A stretch of DNA of 64,000 nt from Azadirachta indica (lineage: Eukaryota; Streptophyta; Magnoliopsida; Sapindales; Meliaceae), in assembly GCA_022749755.1 (NCBI GenBank), contig CM040447.1:4238545-4302544 (forward strand). Reading direction: 5' to 3'. A program made the translations under genes and the position numbers. Of the stretch, positions 22,567 to 35,187 are shown piece after piece (position 1 is the stretch's first letter; every line of letters begins with the position of its first letter). The notes beneath the pieces were generated by a model. It did no database searches. It was not told the origin of the DNA and saw only the letters and a list, made by a program, of their open reading frames with translations.

Positions 22567-24513
22567 ATGATATATCGTTGTTTTACAAAATACAACGTAT
22601 TATACACTTTATAGGTGATATTTTTGTTAATTTCATTTATTTGAAGTTAAGAATATTAAAAGATGTTATTTATTTTGTGAATTAAATGCATTAAATTTAA
22701 AACATTGTGCTTAAGGATTGATTTTAACATTTCTTTTTCACTAGCCAAAGATGTAATAATTTTTTATGAGCTAAGGTACCAAAGCTATTATTGTCAAATT
22801 CATTAATAGTGATTAAAGTTTTATTTATCTTTACTAAAAGTGAACAACTAAAAATAAACAGAATTATTGACTTAAAAAATAGTCAACATCACTCGTCTAC
22901 AAATCAATTTTTATAGAGAATATGTTCAACTTTTACATGAAATAGGTTTTATATATATATGTATAATACTCATTAAGTTTAAGATAAGCGTATTACTATA
23001 ATTTGTAGAAAATTAGATGTAGACTTGAATCAAAATAAAAGATATGATTTTTTCTAAATTATTTATTTACACAAAAATTTTAGTGTATGAAAAAGCAATT
23101 TATGAGATTCAAAATTTTAATAGGTCCAAGAAAAGAAGAATTTGTTTAATTTATTCTTCAAAAACGGTTTTAAAAATTAGAATATTGAGTTGCAATTTTA
23201 AAATTTTGTTTTTGAAAATGATTCATACATATTATTTAAAAAATAATTTTAAAATTTAAAATAAATGTCTAGCACAATATTTGAAAACATGTTTTTCATT
23301 CGCGTTATTAGAAATTTTATTAGACAGGAAATTATATATATCACAAATGTAAAATAAAAAATGTAGATGTGAATGGTTCATTAAAAACAATCAACTCATC
23401 CACATAATACCCATTATGAATTAATTATCAGTATATATTTATTCAAAATTATGAATAGCAAATTATAAAATATAACATTAAAATTAATCAAATATTATAT
23501 ATGAACCCAATTTTGTCTTCATATAATATAATGTTTAAACAAACAGGAAAATTTCTTCCAAATTTCCTTTTTTTTGATGGTCATATACTTGAATTAAAAT
23601 GTCTTGTTTGAAATGCCTACATGCTTAAATGTTTCATTTATGCTATGGAAAGCATAAATTTTGGATTGTATGATGTATGATCAATTTATGAGCTAAATTT
23701 TTATGGCAATCAATGGTTATCTTTATAGAAAAGGGGGAGATTATTAGCTTTAAGGCTCATTATCATTGTTTTGATCAAGACAAACATTGATATCTTTGAT
23801 TGGACTAGATTCTTCTTGTCGCATTTGTTATGATATTTTTAACATTAAAAATTGTAATACAAGTTGATCATTAAAAGGATACCTAATATCAAGACATTCA
23901 TGAACAGAAATGGGAAGCCTTAAAAGCAAATGGAAGAGATAATTGAAGAATTAAATACACAAATATTAGGCATTTTTTATTGGTAATGTATCTTTAAATT
24001 GATCATTGATGAAAGATTCGTTGATAAGTTAATTTCCAATTTTAATTAATTATTTAGTTAATTAATTAATGTCAATTAATTTCACAATTAATCAAATCAA
24101 CACACTACAAATAAAATAATGAAGACACGTAATTTTGACATGGTTTGGATTTTTAAATCCCACATCCACTAGGCAACGCTTAGGAAAAAAACAATTCACT
24201 AAGAAATGAGTTAATACAAACAACAATCAACTTATACAAATCAAAGACTTCCTCTTTATTGTTGTCACTATATAATACCTTCTTATATGGCCATTTTTTG
24301 CGAGATCCCCTCATTTTTTATGTTGTCAATCTCCCTTCTAATGAACATGGCTTCGTTTCCTGAAGAAATCAATTTTTTGTGGTAAAGAACACTACCAAAT
24401 TATTTTCACAACACTTAAGAAATATAAATTCTTAAGTTTATTATAATAGGAATTACAAATAAATAATTCTCATTAAATTGTTCTCAATTAAAGCATAAGG
24501 AAATAAGGAAAAA

Positions 24514-24588
24514 GATGAACAACTTAGAAAATAAAAATCATGCCTATAGAGAAGCTCTCTATGAATTAGTTTTTCACATATTGGAGGC
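24514..24588 (+). other. short conserved frame repeated in units 1, 2 and 4
   Basis: The frame starts MNNLENKNHAYREALYELVF and is identical at protein level in units 1 (24514), 2 (31579) and 4 (46313), although two synonymous changes (TTA/CTG) separate unit 1 from the others. After about 25 codons the copies diverge in length. Unit 3 has a deletion inside it. It could be chance, or a leader peptide of a transposon LTR. No family recognised. Confidence 0.2.
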
Positions 24589-25567
24589 TTAACAAAATCT
24601 AAAACTATGTTTTTTTTTTTAATAATGAAAACATAAACTCTAGTCCAAAAAGGATTTTTATTTCCTTAAGGAAATAAATCTCCTAAATTAGAAAGGATTC
24701 TTACCTTGCCATAAATTCCTTGTTTCCCAAAGTCCTTCCTTCCTTTGAGTTGTAGAATTGTAAATGTACATTTCCTAGTTAAACTTTGACAATAAACTAA
24801 TTTAAAAATAGCTAAAAAGCTAACATACATGGAGTTTAATTGAAACAAAACCTATGCAGATTTTTCTACTGTATGTTTGCTGCAACATAATTTTTGTACT
24901 ACAAAAAGACCCATAATTTTTAGATTGAAAAATTCTAAAATTATATTTAATTGCCTTATAATACCAACAAAAATCCTAATGATTGATTTGCACTTAAAAG
25001 CTCTAATTGAATTTTTCATTAAGACAGCATGTTTTTTAAGGCTTCTCAAAACTTCATATAGCTATATGATTTTAATGTGAATATATTAAATATTTGAGAC
25101 ATATGCAAGTCAAACATCAACTTCATCTCCCATTATGGCTTTCAATTCTTTCACACCAGTAGAAAAAAAGCTCTAATTTCATTGCAATTGATAAAAAATT
25201 CGAGCTAAGCACACTTCTAATATTTCTTGTAGGCAAAAACGCATAAACTTTTTTTATCATTTCTTGTCAAAAAACTACATGAATCTACCATTTTCTTGTT
25301 GTTGACCAAATCGCTTATTCAATTTCAAATGATTTTGCCCTCTACTACTAATTCCTACTATCTCAACTGTCGTTCCTCCCCATATTACTGACAAAAGCCA
25401 CCAAAGAGATAGATCACTGGGAATACGGATTAAACTCAAATCACATGACTTTTATTCATGATTTTTAAAAATGAATAACAACAAAGATTGTAGGGATTTG
25501 CTTGATTCGGTTTTTGTAACTTTTATTGATAGAGTTTTGGATATAGTTTGAAAAAAATTTGTGTTTT

Positions 25568-25650
25568 AAAAGAAAAAAGAGAGAGAGAGAGAAGCAACGG
25601 CTATGGCCATGGTAGAGAGAGCGACAGAGAGAGAAGAAATAAAAAATAGT
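25568..25650. repeat. GA-rich low-complexity tract (unit 1)
   Basis: AGAGAGAGAGAGAAGCAACG followed by GGCCATGGTAGAGAGAGCGA and more purines. The same tract is in units 2 (32640-32735), 3 (38128-38215) and 4 (47350-47455), with varying lengths of GA and A runs. Apparent open frames on the other strand are Ser/Phe-rich by-products. Confidence 0.8.
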
Positions 25651-26448
25651 AAAAAGATAAAAAAGATAAAACTGGAGGTGGTGATAATGGTAGCATATTT
25701 ACAAATGGGATAATCAAAAAGTGGTGGCAATGGAGGTAGGAGATTTGGAGATAGGAAGAAAGGTGTCAAAGGATGAAGAAAAATGCTAATAAATTATTAC
25801 AAATGTAATGGCAGGGACAAAATATTAAAAACGTCCAAAGTATGTCTTGATTTGTTATTTACCAAAGTTTAGGATAAAATGTTATTATCCTTTGTCATTT
25901 TTAATTAGAATAAAGGTAAAATAATCATTTTATCAATATTTAGAGGTGGAGTAATGACTTTCAGTAAATTAGGCATATATCTGGCATATGTTAATAAATG
26001 AAAGGGAAAGACTAAAAATAACCCTTTTTTTCCGAAGACAAATGTTATTTTGGGTTTCAATTTTGTTTCAATTTTTAAGTTCCATCATGAATATAAAATT
26101 TTGAATTTTTCTATTTTTTGATATTCTATTTATCTATTTTATGTATTTAATTAATATTTATAATTTACCTTTTAGATAAATACATAAAATTGAGGACATT
26201 TGTATACTTATATTTATCAACACAAGTTAGAAGGATATTTATATCATTTTATAAGCTAAAAATTGGTTAAAATCTTACGATAACAAAAAAAATTGAAAGG
26301 AGTTTTAGTAATGTTTATTTGTAGAGAACAGTTAATGTTGCATGGGTTTATTATTGCATCTATATATTAGAGTATATTAATTACTCATTAAGGTCATTTA
26401 TGAAAAATATGTATACATATGAGTTTACATGAAATAGTTTAATTTATG

Positions 26449-26450
<2 letters not shown>

Positions 26451-26486
<36 letters not shown>
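26451..26486. repeat. (AT)18 microsatellite
   Basis: Uninterrupted AT alternation, 36 bp, at a position where units 3 (39001-39022) and 4 (48106-48123) have shorter runs. Confidence 0.95.
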
Positions 26487-26489
<3 letters not shown>

Positions 26490-27668
26490 GATATGTACTC
26501 ATTAGGTTTATGGTATGCATATTAGCATAATTTGCAGAAAATTGTAGACTTTAATCAAAATAAAACATACAGTTTTTTTAAATGACTTACACAAAAATTC
26601 TAGTATATGGAAAAGCAATATTTGACTTGACTAAAAGTTTTAATTTATTGTTTAAAAATTGTCTTCAAACATTAAAACATTGAATTGTAATTTTAAAATT
26701 TTTATTTTGAAAATGATTTGGATATTTTATTGAAAAATAATTTTAAAATTTTAAAATAAATGTTTGGCATAATGTTTAAAAACATGTTTTTCACTAGTGC
26801 AATTAGTAAATTCATTAAACAACAAATTATATACATCACAAATGTAGAACTAAAAAAAAAATATCGATAAATGGTCAATAAAAATGAGTTAGCTCATCAT
26901 GATAGATACATTTTATACATTGATTATCAATATATATTTACTCATAATTATGAATAGAAAATTATCAAATATAGCATTCAAATTAACCAAGAATCATGAA
27001 CCCAATTATCTCTTCATGTACAATAATGTTCAAAATAACTACAAAGATTCTTCCAAATTTTCAAATACATTTTTTCTGAGTAGATCTTATACCCATATAC
27101 CTTTTATAAGTAGAAATTTTAATAAAAGTTAATTAATGATTAATTGTCACCAATAACTATAGAAAATTTTGAGTAAATATTTAAATAGACAATTTTTTAA
27201 TGTTCTAATTTACAGAAATAATATAAAATTGTTAAAAGAAAGTAAGAGTATTTTGGCCAATTTCACCTTATAAAAAAATTAGAAAAGTTTAAATGTTAAA
27301 AGCTCAAAATTTGGATATATTTTAATAGAAGGAAAATGACTTTTTTAATTACCAAAAACCCTTCTATAATGTCAATTAAATGACATTCAAAAATTTGAAA
27401 AAAAAGTTTTATAACCCATTATAGTTAATGAAAAAGCCAAACCAAAAGATTACTTACGTAATAATGCTAACTTGTGGATCATAATTGTTAAAGACAAGAA
27501 ACTTTTATTCTATAGGGCTTGGATATATTAAAATCTTGAGTCTCCAAATGAAGAGGAGTTTATATGAATAGTTATTAATTATTGCTCATACTTATGAAAA
27601 TCCTTCGATACATGAAGTTAATTTATTCTCTTCTAAAACATTTTCAAGTTTACATTATGGATTCAAGT

Positions 27669-28046
27669 TTATTGTTTTGGAGAATGAATATAACACTCAT
27701 GCCAAACATGGTCACTTCTAGTTAAAATATCTGCATTATTTTTCTCAAGGTAGTATGGTGCAGTTGCTCGCACAAACTCATTGTAACAAGGCCATCCCTC
27801 AGCTATAAGTTGTTGGCAACATTCAGGAGATAGATTCTCATGCTTGTACACACTCGCTTTGATAGCCTCGCCACATGCTATAAGTTGTAGATTGGTTCCA
27901 CAATGTTCAGGAATATCGTGAGTTACCAGTGGTCGTAAAGGTAAAGGCGCAAGATCTTTAGCTCCCACAAAAACTGATGAGAGCATGACAAATATACTGA
28001 AAAGCAAAATAGATCTCTCAAAAAATTGGAACTCCATGCCTGCCAT
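27669..28046 (-). CDS. prolamin-like (ECA1/EC1-type) secreted protein, copy 2
   Basis: A complete 125-residue frame. Residues about 10-29 are hydrophobic (RSILLFSIFVMLSSVFVGA) and should be a signal peptide; the mature protein begins near KDLAPLPLRP. Cysteines at 49, 58, 76, 77, 87 and 118 fit the six-cysteine prolamin-like plan (Pfam PF05617): HCG, ACGEAIKASVY, LSPECC, GWPCYNEF, HVWHEC. Related plant proteins are small secreted factors, many of them ECA1 gametogenesis-related or egg-cell EC1-type; a role in reproduction is inferred from family only. The ATG at 28046 opens the frame in the same place as in the other copies; a second in-frame ATG three codons on is shared too. No intron. A good TATA box lies 80 bp upstream. 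This is the copy most likely to be expressed, although it has drifted in the PLPLRPLVTHDIP segment. Confidence 0.8.
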   Translation of the reverse strand: MAGMEFQFFERSILLFSIFVMLSSVFVGAKDLAPLPLRPLVTHDIPEHCGTNLQLIACGEAIKASVYKHENLSPECCQQLIAEGWPCYNEFVRATAPYYLEKNNADILTRSDHVWHECYIHSPKQ

Positions 28047-28125
28047 ATTGCTTGTAAATGTTTTGTCCCTAATATTTTTAAAGGGGATAGTTTTTTGAAT
28101 GAAATTAAAATTATTGGAACAACCT

Positions 28126-28133
28126 CTTTTATA
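28126..28133 (-). promoter_or_regulatory. TATA box of copy 2
   Basis: Minus strand reads CATATAAAAGAGG, a consensus plant TATA box about 80 bp before the start codon. It is intact in this copy and also beside the deletion scar of unit 3. Confidence 0.6.
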
Positions 28134-28524
28134 TGATGATATATTGATGTTTTACGATTTTAAAACGTATTATAAACTTGGTAGCTGATATTTTTATTAA
28201 TCTCATTTATTTGAAGTTAAGAATATTAAAAGATGTTATTTGTTTTGTAATTAAATGCACTAAATTTAAAACTTTGTGCTTAAGGATTGATTTTAACGTT
28301 TCCTTTTTCACTAGCCTAATGTATAATCATTTTTTATGACCTAAGGTACCAAAGCTATTATTGTCAAATTCATTAATAGTGATTAAAGTTTTATTTATCT
28401 TTACTGTAAGTGAAAATTTTAAAAATAAACAAAATTATTGGGTTAAACTTAAAATGTAGTCAACGTCACTCGTTTACAAATCAATTTTTATAGAGAATAT
28501 GTTCAACTTTTTCATGAAAGAGGT

Positions 28525-28579
28525 TATATATATATATATATATACACACACACATATATAAATATATATATATATATAT
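28525..28579. repeat. compound (TA)n(CA)n(TA)n microsatellite
   Basis: TA run, then ACACACACACA, then TA again. Homologous positions in units 3 (35160-35187) and 4 (42300-42322) hold pure TA runs. Confidence 0.9.
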
Positions 28580-29234
28580 TGGTCTGTAAATTTAAGGTAA
28601 GCGTGTTACTATAATTTGCAGAAAAATAACGGTAGACTTTAATCAAAATAAAAGATATGATTTTTTATAAATAATTTATTTACGCATAAATTTTGTTATA
28701 AAGAAAACCAATTTACGTGATTTGAAATTTTAATTGGTCTGAGAAACAAAGAACTTGTTTAATTTATTCTTCAAAAATAGTTTTCAAAATTAAAATACTG
28801 AATCGTAATTTTAAAATTTTGATATTGAAAATGATTCGTTCATATTATTTAATAAAAAATTTCAAAATTTAAAATAAATGTGTAGCAAAATATTTGAAAA
28901 TATGTTTTCCATTTGCATCATCAGTAATTTTATTAAACAGCAAATTATATATATCACAAATGTAAAATAAAAAATATAGATGTGAATGGTTCATAAAAAA
29001 CAATCAACTCATCCACATAATACCCATTATCAATTAATTATCAATAAATATTTATTCATAATTATAAATAGCAAATTATAAAAGATAACATTAAAATTAA
29101 TCAAAGATTATACATGACCCCAATTTTGTCTCCTGTAATTTACAAATTATTATATTAATTTTTGAATGTACAGTTTCGAAGAATTAAAGGTGAAAATATA
29201 TTATTTTAATAAATTTGTTTAAAGATATTCAGGA

Positions 29235-29816
29235 TCAGTTTGGGATTATCATAGATTTTAAAATAAAATAGTTTTCGTATGCTGTTGAAAAAATTAATAT
29301 TGAACAGAATCAATTTATTATTTAGAAATTTTTTTTAAAAGTGCTGTAAATTTTATTATTAAAATACTGCAGTAATCATAATTACCAAAATGTACATATT
29401 AAATAGTACTAATAAATGAAATTTAATTTTAACTAAGTCTTTGTTTATATACACACATAACACTTTGAAATAATTTGTACAGAAAATATAAAAATTTTTA
29501 TCATAATTTCAAAAAAATGAAAAAGTAATAAAAAGAAAAAATATTTTGATTTTAATAATTTCATTTCCTAATTAAAGTTAAAATTTAATAATTGTTTTAG
29601 GGATAATTTTGGGTTTTTCTAATTTTAAATGGGTATATTTGTTATTGTGTTTACAAATAAAACTGCTTCCCAAAATTTGATTTCGAAAGCAACTCTTTTT
29701 TCATTTTCTAAAATCTATTGTAAAAAAGTGATTATGAAAAATTTTTACTAAACACTTAAAATGACTTTTAGCTACTCAAAATATTTTTAACTCTTCTAAC
29801 AACAATCTCGCTCTAA
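29235..29816. mobile_element. MITE of the GTTTGGGATTG type (unit 2 copy)
   Basis: Starts TCAGTTTGGGATTATCATAG and ends AACAATCTCGCTCTAAG; the ends are imperfect inverted repeats (GGGATTGTT against GAGATTGTT). Another copy sits at the same place in unit 4 (43098-43734). The unit 2 copy has lost an internal segment, apparently between two TAAATTT repeats. No coding content. Confidence 0.55.
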
Positions 29817-29989
29817 GTTATATTAGGGCTGTTAGGTTTATGCTTGGTGTCGGCATCTTATGATAACCCTAAAATTTTGTTAATGCAACCCACACTGTAT
29901 AATCCATTATGTGGTAACAGATTTATTTGACCTTATAACAAACTTGCCTATTCAAGTATTGAGATTTTTATGATACATTGTTTTGTTTG

Positions 29990-30480
29990 GCAAGCATATG
30001 TGATAGTGCATTTCATTTAGTGTTTCTCTTCCCACAACAAGTCCTTATCAAGGAACCACCCATTATTTCCTAATTGTGTTGCCTACAAAAATATTCAAGT
30101 TTTGCACTTTAATACCTAAAAGGCGTTAGGTCCTTGAGTTAGTTTTGGTTCCTTTCGCAACCCAAATTTTTCTAACACCACATGTGCCTTTTTCTTAATG
30201 GGGCATGAAAAACTCATATGGCCAACATCATTACAATAACTGCATAAAATTTTGGAATCATTCATAGAAGTAGCCTTCACAAAATACTTTTTCAAATATT
30301 TTTCGTTTAATGTGAGGCTTGTATCCAATATATCCTTTGTCCAAAACACATCTTTGAGAGCCAGGCAAGAATATATATATAAGCATAATTGGTATCAAAT
30401 TCGAAATTGCCTCACGTACAAGTGTCAAAAACTCACTCATTTCGTTGCCTTATGTACAATTGTTAGCTCGAATCTTTAAA
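29990..30480 (-). pseudogene. copia gag-pol relic with zinc knuckle (unit 2)
   Basis: Minus strand, two overlapping frames: RCVLDKGYIGYKPHIKRKIF in one, then KYFVKATSMNDSKILCSYC in the next, continuing NDVGHMSFSCPIKKKAHVV and LRKEPKLTQGP. This is the C-terminal gag of a plant copia element, with an intact CX2CX4HX4C knuckle (C-S-Y-C ... H ... C). Further along, GNNGWFLD resembles the start of the protease. A one-base insertion relative to the unit 4 copy (in CCTTCACAAAATAC, near 30277) breaks the frame. No LTRs clearly belonging to it were found. Confidence 0.65.
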
Positions 30481-33400
30481 GCATACTTGTAGTTTGTGAT
30501 TGTGTGATTGGCTGACATGTGCATGCCTTGTTAAAAATTTTTTGGTTACCAATTTGATCGTTTAATATTTAATTCTTTAGCCAAGGTTTCAAGGCATGTG
30601 TTGTGACTTAATATATGTTTTGCTTGAATCATACATGCAATAATTAATATGTACAAAACAATCCCATGCCATTTTGTATTTTGACATGTGCTTAATTCTT
30701 CATTTATTTTATTCATTCATCATGCTTAAATGTATTTGAATTGAAATTTAATCACTCAATGATTAACTTTTCTATCCATTTCAATGGTTGTCTTCATAAA
30801 AAAGTGGGGAGATTATTAGCCTTAAGGCTCATTATCATTGCTTTGATCATAACAATTATTGATATCTTTGATTTAACTAAATTTTTCTTGTAGCATTTGT
30901 TGTGATATTTTTAACATGAAATATTGGAGTTCAAGTTGATCATCAAAAGGATATCTAAAATTAAGACATTTATGAATAGAAATGGGAAGCCTTAAAATTA
31001 ATGGAAGATATAATTGAAGAATTAAAGACACAAATATTACGTACTTTTTGTCGGTAATGCATCTTCAAATTCATCATTGATGAAAGATTGGTTGGTAATT
31101 TAATTTCCAATTTCAATTAACTATTTAGTTAACTAATTAATATAAATTAATTTCACAATTACTCAAATCAGCACACTACAAATAAAATAATGAAGCCACG
31201 GCATTTAAACATGGTTTGGATTTTGAAATCTGACATCCACTAGGCACCGTTTAGAGAAAAAGCAATTCACTAAAAAATAAAACCATACGAACATCAATCA
31301 ACTTGTAAAATGTCAAAGGCTACCTTTTTATTGTTGTTGTTGTATAGTATCTTCTTATATGGCCTTCTTATGCGAGATCCCCTCATTTTTTATGTCGTCG
31401 ATCTCCCTTTTAATGAACACAGCTTCGTCTCCCCAAGAAATCAAGTTGCTTCCTAAAAAATACAACCAAATTATCTTCGCAACACTTATGAAATCTAAAT
31501 TCTTAAGTTAATTAGAATAGGAATTACAAACAAATAATTCTCACTAAATTGTTCTCAATTAAAGCATAAGGGATAAAGATGAACAACTTAGAAAATAAAA
31601 ATCATGCCTATAGAGAAGCTCTCTATGAACTGGTTTTTCACATATTGGAGACTTGGCAAAATTTAAAACTGTTGTTTTTTTTATTTTAAATAATGAAAAC
31701 ATAAACTTTAGTCCAAAGAGGATTTTTATTTCCTTATTCCTTAAGGAAATAAATCTCCTAAATTAGGAAGGATTCTTACCTTCCTATAAACTACTTGTAT
31801 TCCAAAGTCCTTACCTTTGAGTTATAGAATCGCAAATGCATGTTTTCTCGTTAAACTTTGACAATCAACTAATTTCAAAATAACTAAAAAACTAACATAC
31901 GTGGAGTTTAATTAAAACAAAACCTATGCAGATTTTTCTACTATATTTTTGTTGTAACATAATTTTTTTCTTACAAAATGACCCACAATTTTAATTTCCA
32001 TATAAGGACAAGAAAAATCGTAACAACTGATTAGCATTTAAAAGCTCAAAATGAATTTTTCATTAAAACACATGTTTTTTTAGGCTTCTCAAAACTTCAT
32101 ATAGCTATCTAATTTTAATGTGAATATTTAAAATATGTTAGAAATATGCAAGTCAAACATCAACTTTATTACACATTGTGGCTTTCATTTGCAATATCCA
32201 AAAGGAAATACTTTGTAGTTAACCTATTCATACCAGTGGTAAAAAGCTCCAATGTCACTACAATTGATCAAAATTCGAACTAAGCACACTTCTTCTGCTT
32301 TTTCTTGTAGGCAACAATGCATCAATTTTTTACGTCATTTCTTGTGAAAAAACTACATGAACCTACCATTTTGTTGTCATTGACCAAATCCTTATTTCAA
32401 TTTCAAATGATTTTGCCCTCTACAACTAATTCCTACCATCTCAACTGTCATTCCTCCCCATAATCCTTGCCAAAAACCACCTCAGAGTTAGATCACTGTA
32501 AACACAAATTAAACTCGAGAGACAAGACTTTTATTCATGATTTTTAAAAATGAATAATAACAAAGATTGTAGAGATTTGCTTGATTAAGTTATTATAACT
32601 TTCATCGACAGAGTTTTGAATATAGGTTGAAAAAAATTTGTGTTTTAAGCAAAAAAAAAAAGACAGAGAGAAACAACAGCTATGGCCATGGTAGAGAAAG
32701 CGAGAGAGAGAAGAAAAAAAAAAAAAAAAAAAAAGATGAAAAGATGAAAATGGACGTGTTGATAATGGTGGCATATTTACAAATGAGATAAAAAAAAGGT
32801 GACAATAGAGGTGGTAGATAAAATGTTGTTATCCTTTTTTAATTTTTAATTAGAATAAAGATAAAATAATCATTTAATCAATATTTAGGGGTGGAGTGAT
32901 GACTTTTAATAAATTAGGCATATATCTGACATATGTTAATAAATAAAAGGACAAGACAAAAAATAACTCCCTTTTTTCCAAAAACAATTGTTATTTTGTA
33001 TTTCAATTTTATTTTCAATTTTAAAGTTGCATCATGAATACAAAATTTTGAATTTTTCTATTTTTTTGGTATTGTGTTTATCTATTTTATGTATTTTAAT
33101 TGATATTTTATAGTTTAGATTTTAGAAAAATGTGTAAAATTTAGGACGTTTATCAACACAAGCTAGATGGATATTTATATTATTTTATAGGTTAAAAATT
33201 ATTTAAAAGTTTACGATAATGAAAAAAAACGAAAGGAGTTTTAGTAATGTTTATTTGTAGAGAACAGTTAATGTTGCATGGGTTTACTATTGAGTCCATA
33301 TATTCGTGTACATTAATTACTCATTAAGTTCATTTAGGAAGAATATGTATAGATATGAGTTTTACATGAAATAGGTTAATTTTAAAAACATATATATATA

Positions 33401-34721
33401 TGTACATTTTGGTAAATTGATTGCAATAATAAGGTTTGAATATTTTAAGTTATGTCAACTTTATAAAGCAAAGTTTGAGGAATATTATTTTAAAGTTAGT
33501 GCTTAAGTGTGTGTTATCCTATTTTAACAAGCGTTCTATTTGAGTTAAATTAGGTGTGTTAAGTTGGGTTGTCACAAAGAGCAATAATCAACAACTATGG
33601 CTTATAATTCTTTTCTCTGTTTTACACTTTGTGTTGCTTCGCCTTCCAAACAAAAATGAATTGACTAATCGTATACAAAAGCCTTCCTATTTCTCAAAAT
33701 TTGATTGTGAAAGTGGATTATGGCAAATAAGATGACATGAAGAATGAGTTGCACAATTTTTACTTGTGTGGAAAAATAAAACTTAATTTATCTAACAAAC
33801 TTAATTATAGTACTCCAACGTAAAATATTTAAGCTTTCTTCAGAAATTATTCTTAAAATTTGATACATATTAAACACGTATAATTTATTGTTTTAACCAT
33901 GAAATCAATTTTCAAATATTATGGCAAAATATATTTCAGACTACCCAAAGTACAAAGAATAGAAACTAAGTTTTTATTTACACTCTAATATTTTTTGGAA
34001 ATTGAATTGCAAACGAAATCCACCGTGTACATTTTTCAATGTTATCTTTTCTAGCTCCTTTCTTTTTTCTTTCATTGAATTTAAATCTAACATTAAAAAT
34101 TAAATATTTACAATACAACGTAAGATATTTAACAATAGAAAAATCTATTTACATTAATCAATAAAACATAATTTATTTTTAATAAAATGATATATGAAAT
34201 GCATAAATGTAGTATACATACATTTAAAAAAAAAATGTTCCAAGTAGTATATTTCTTCAATGCATTGGTAGGTTAGTCAATTTATTTACTTAATTCCTAC
34301 AAAAGTATTTATAGTCTATTAGGTATAACTTTTCAAATAGGGTTTTTCAGAGTTGACCTTATAGGCATATAGCTTTTATGCGTAGAGTTTTTAGTAAAAG
34401 ACAATTAATCATTAATTATCACAAAATAACTTCAGAAAAAATTGATTAATTATTTAAATTGACAAATTTTTAATGTTCTATTTTAGAGAAATAACTTAAA
34501 ATTTTTAAAATAAAATAAGAGTATTTCAGCCAATTTTGCATTTTAAAAAAGTTGGAGAAGTTCTAACGACAAAAGCCCAAAATTTGGACTTCTTCCAATA
34601 CAAGGAAAATGACTTTTTTAATTATCAAAAACCTTTCTATAATGTCAATTAAACGATATTAAAAAATTTGAAAAAAAATTTATAACCCATTGTATTTAAT
34701 GAAAAAGCCAACCAAAAGATC

Positions 34722-34766
34722 CCTTATGTAATGAAAGAAAAAGTATTGGAACAACCTCTTTTATAT
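34722..34766 (-). other. deletion scar replacing the prolamin-like gene in unit 3
   Basis: The sequence CTTATGTAATGA, found downstream of the gene in unit 1 (21889-21901), is joined to GAAAGAAAAAGTATTGGAAC, which in unit 1 lies just upstream of the gene (about 22530-22545). The two parental sites share AATGA (34730-34734), so about 630 bp holding the whole gene was lost through a 5-bp microhomology. The TATA box (TATAAAAG on the minus strand, 34758-34765) survives. Confidence 0.75.
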
Positions 34767-35159
34767 GCTGACATAGCGATGTTTTACAATTTTAAAACAT
34801 ATTATAAACTTGGTAGGTGATACTTTCATTAATTTCATTTATTTGAAGTTAAGAATATTAAAAGATGTGATTTATTTTGTGAATTAGATGCATTAAATTT
34901 AAAACTTTGTGCTTAAGGATTGATTCTAACATTTCCGTTTTCACTAGCCAAATATATAATAAGTTTTTATGACATAAGGTACCAAAATTGTTATTGTCAA
35001 ATTCATCTAGAAATAGTGATTGAAGTTCTATTTATCTTTACTATTAGTGAACAATTAAAAATAGACAAAATTGTTGGGTTAAACTTAAAAAATAGTCAAC
35101 ATCATTGGTGCACAAATCAATATTGGTAGAGAATATGTTAAACTTTCAGATGAAACAGG

Positions 35160-35187
35160 TTATATATATATATATATATATATATAT
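35160..35187. repeat. (TA)n microsatellite (unit 3)
   Basis: About 14 TA units; homologous to the runs at 28525-28579 and 42300-42322. Confidence 0.95.

Larger units (their letters stand above)
21310..27070. repeat. array unit 1 (contains prolamin-like pseudogene)
   Basis: First of four related units. Order: a promoter-distal block starting CATTAATCAATAAAAACATA (21311), the gene (22104-22478), its upstream flank to about 23560, a short GATGGTCATATACTTGAATT segment, then a 3.3-kb block beginning at a purine run and TTATTAGCTTTAAGGC (23731-23755). Shared variants such as GACTAGATTCTTCTTGTCGC and CATGAACAGAAATGGG (about 23805-23910) group it with unit 3 rather than with units 2 and 4. It lacks the MITE/copia block of units 2 and 4. 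Apart from the gene I see no coding sequence. Confidence 0.8.
27070..33405. repeat. array unit 2 (contains prolamin-like gene copy 2)
   Basis: Joins unit 1 at CAAATACATTTTTTCTGAGTAG, so about 200 bp of the gene-downstream block found in units 1, 3 and 4 is missing here. Order: shortened block, gene (27669-28046), upstream flank to 29120, MITE (29235-29816), copia gag relic (29990-30480), then the block beginning with AAAGTGGGGAGATTATTAGC (30801). Diagnostic variants (GATTTAACTAAATTTTTCTT, ATTACGTACTTTTTGTCGG) match unit 4. A 130-bp piece present in units 1 and 3 (25742-25872) is deleted, as it is in unit 4. Confidence 0.8.

Noticed and set aside
25566..25769. Ser/Phe-rich minus-strand frame over the GA tract, repeated in other units
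   Set aside because: Translation of a low-complexity purine tract; the frame breaks at different places in each unit and shows no domain.
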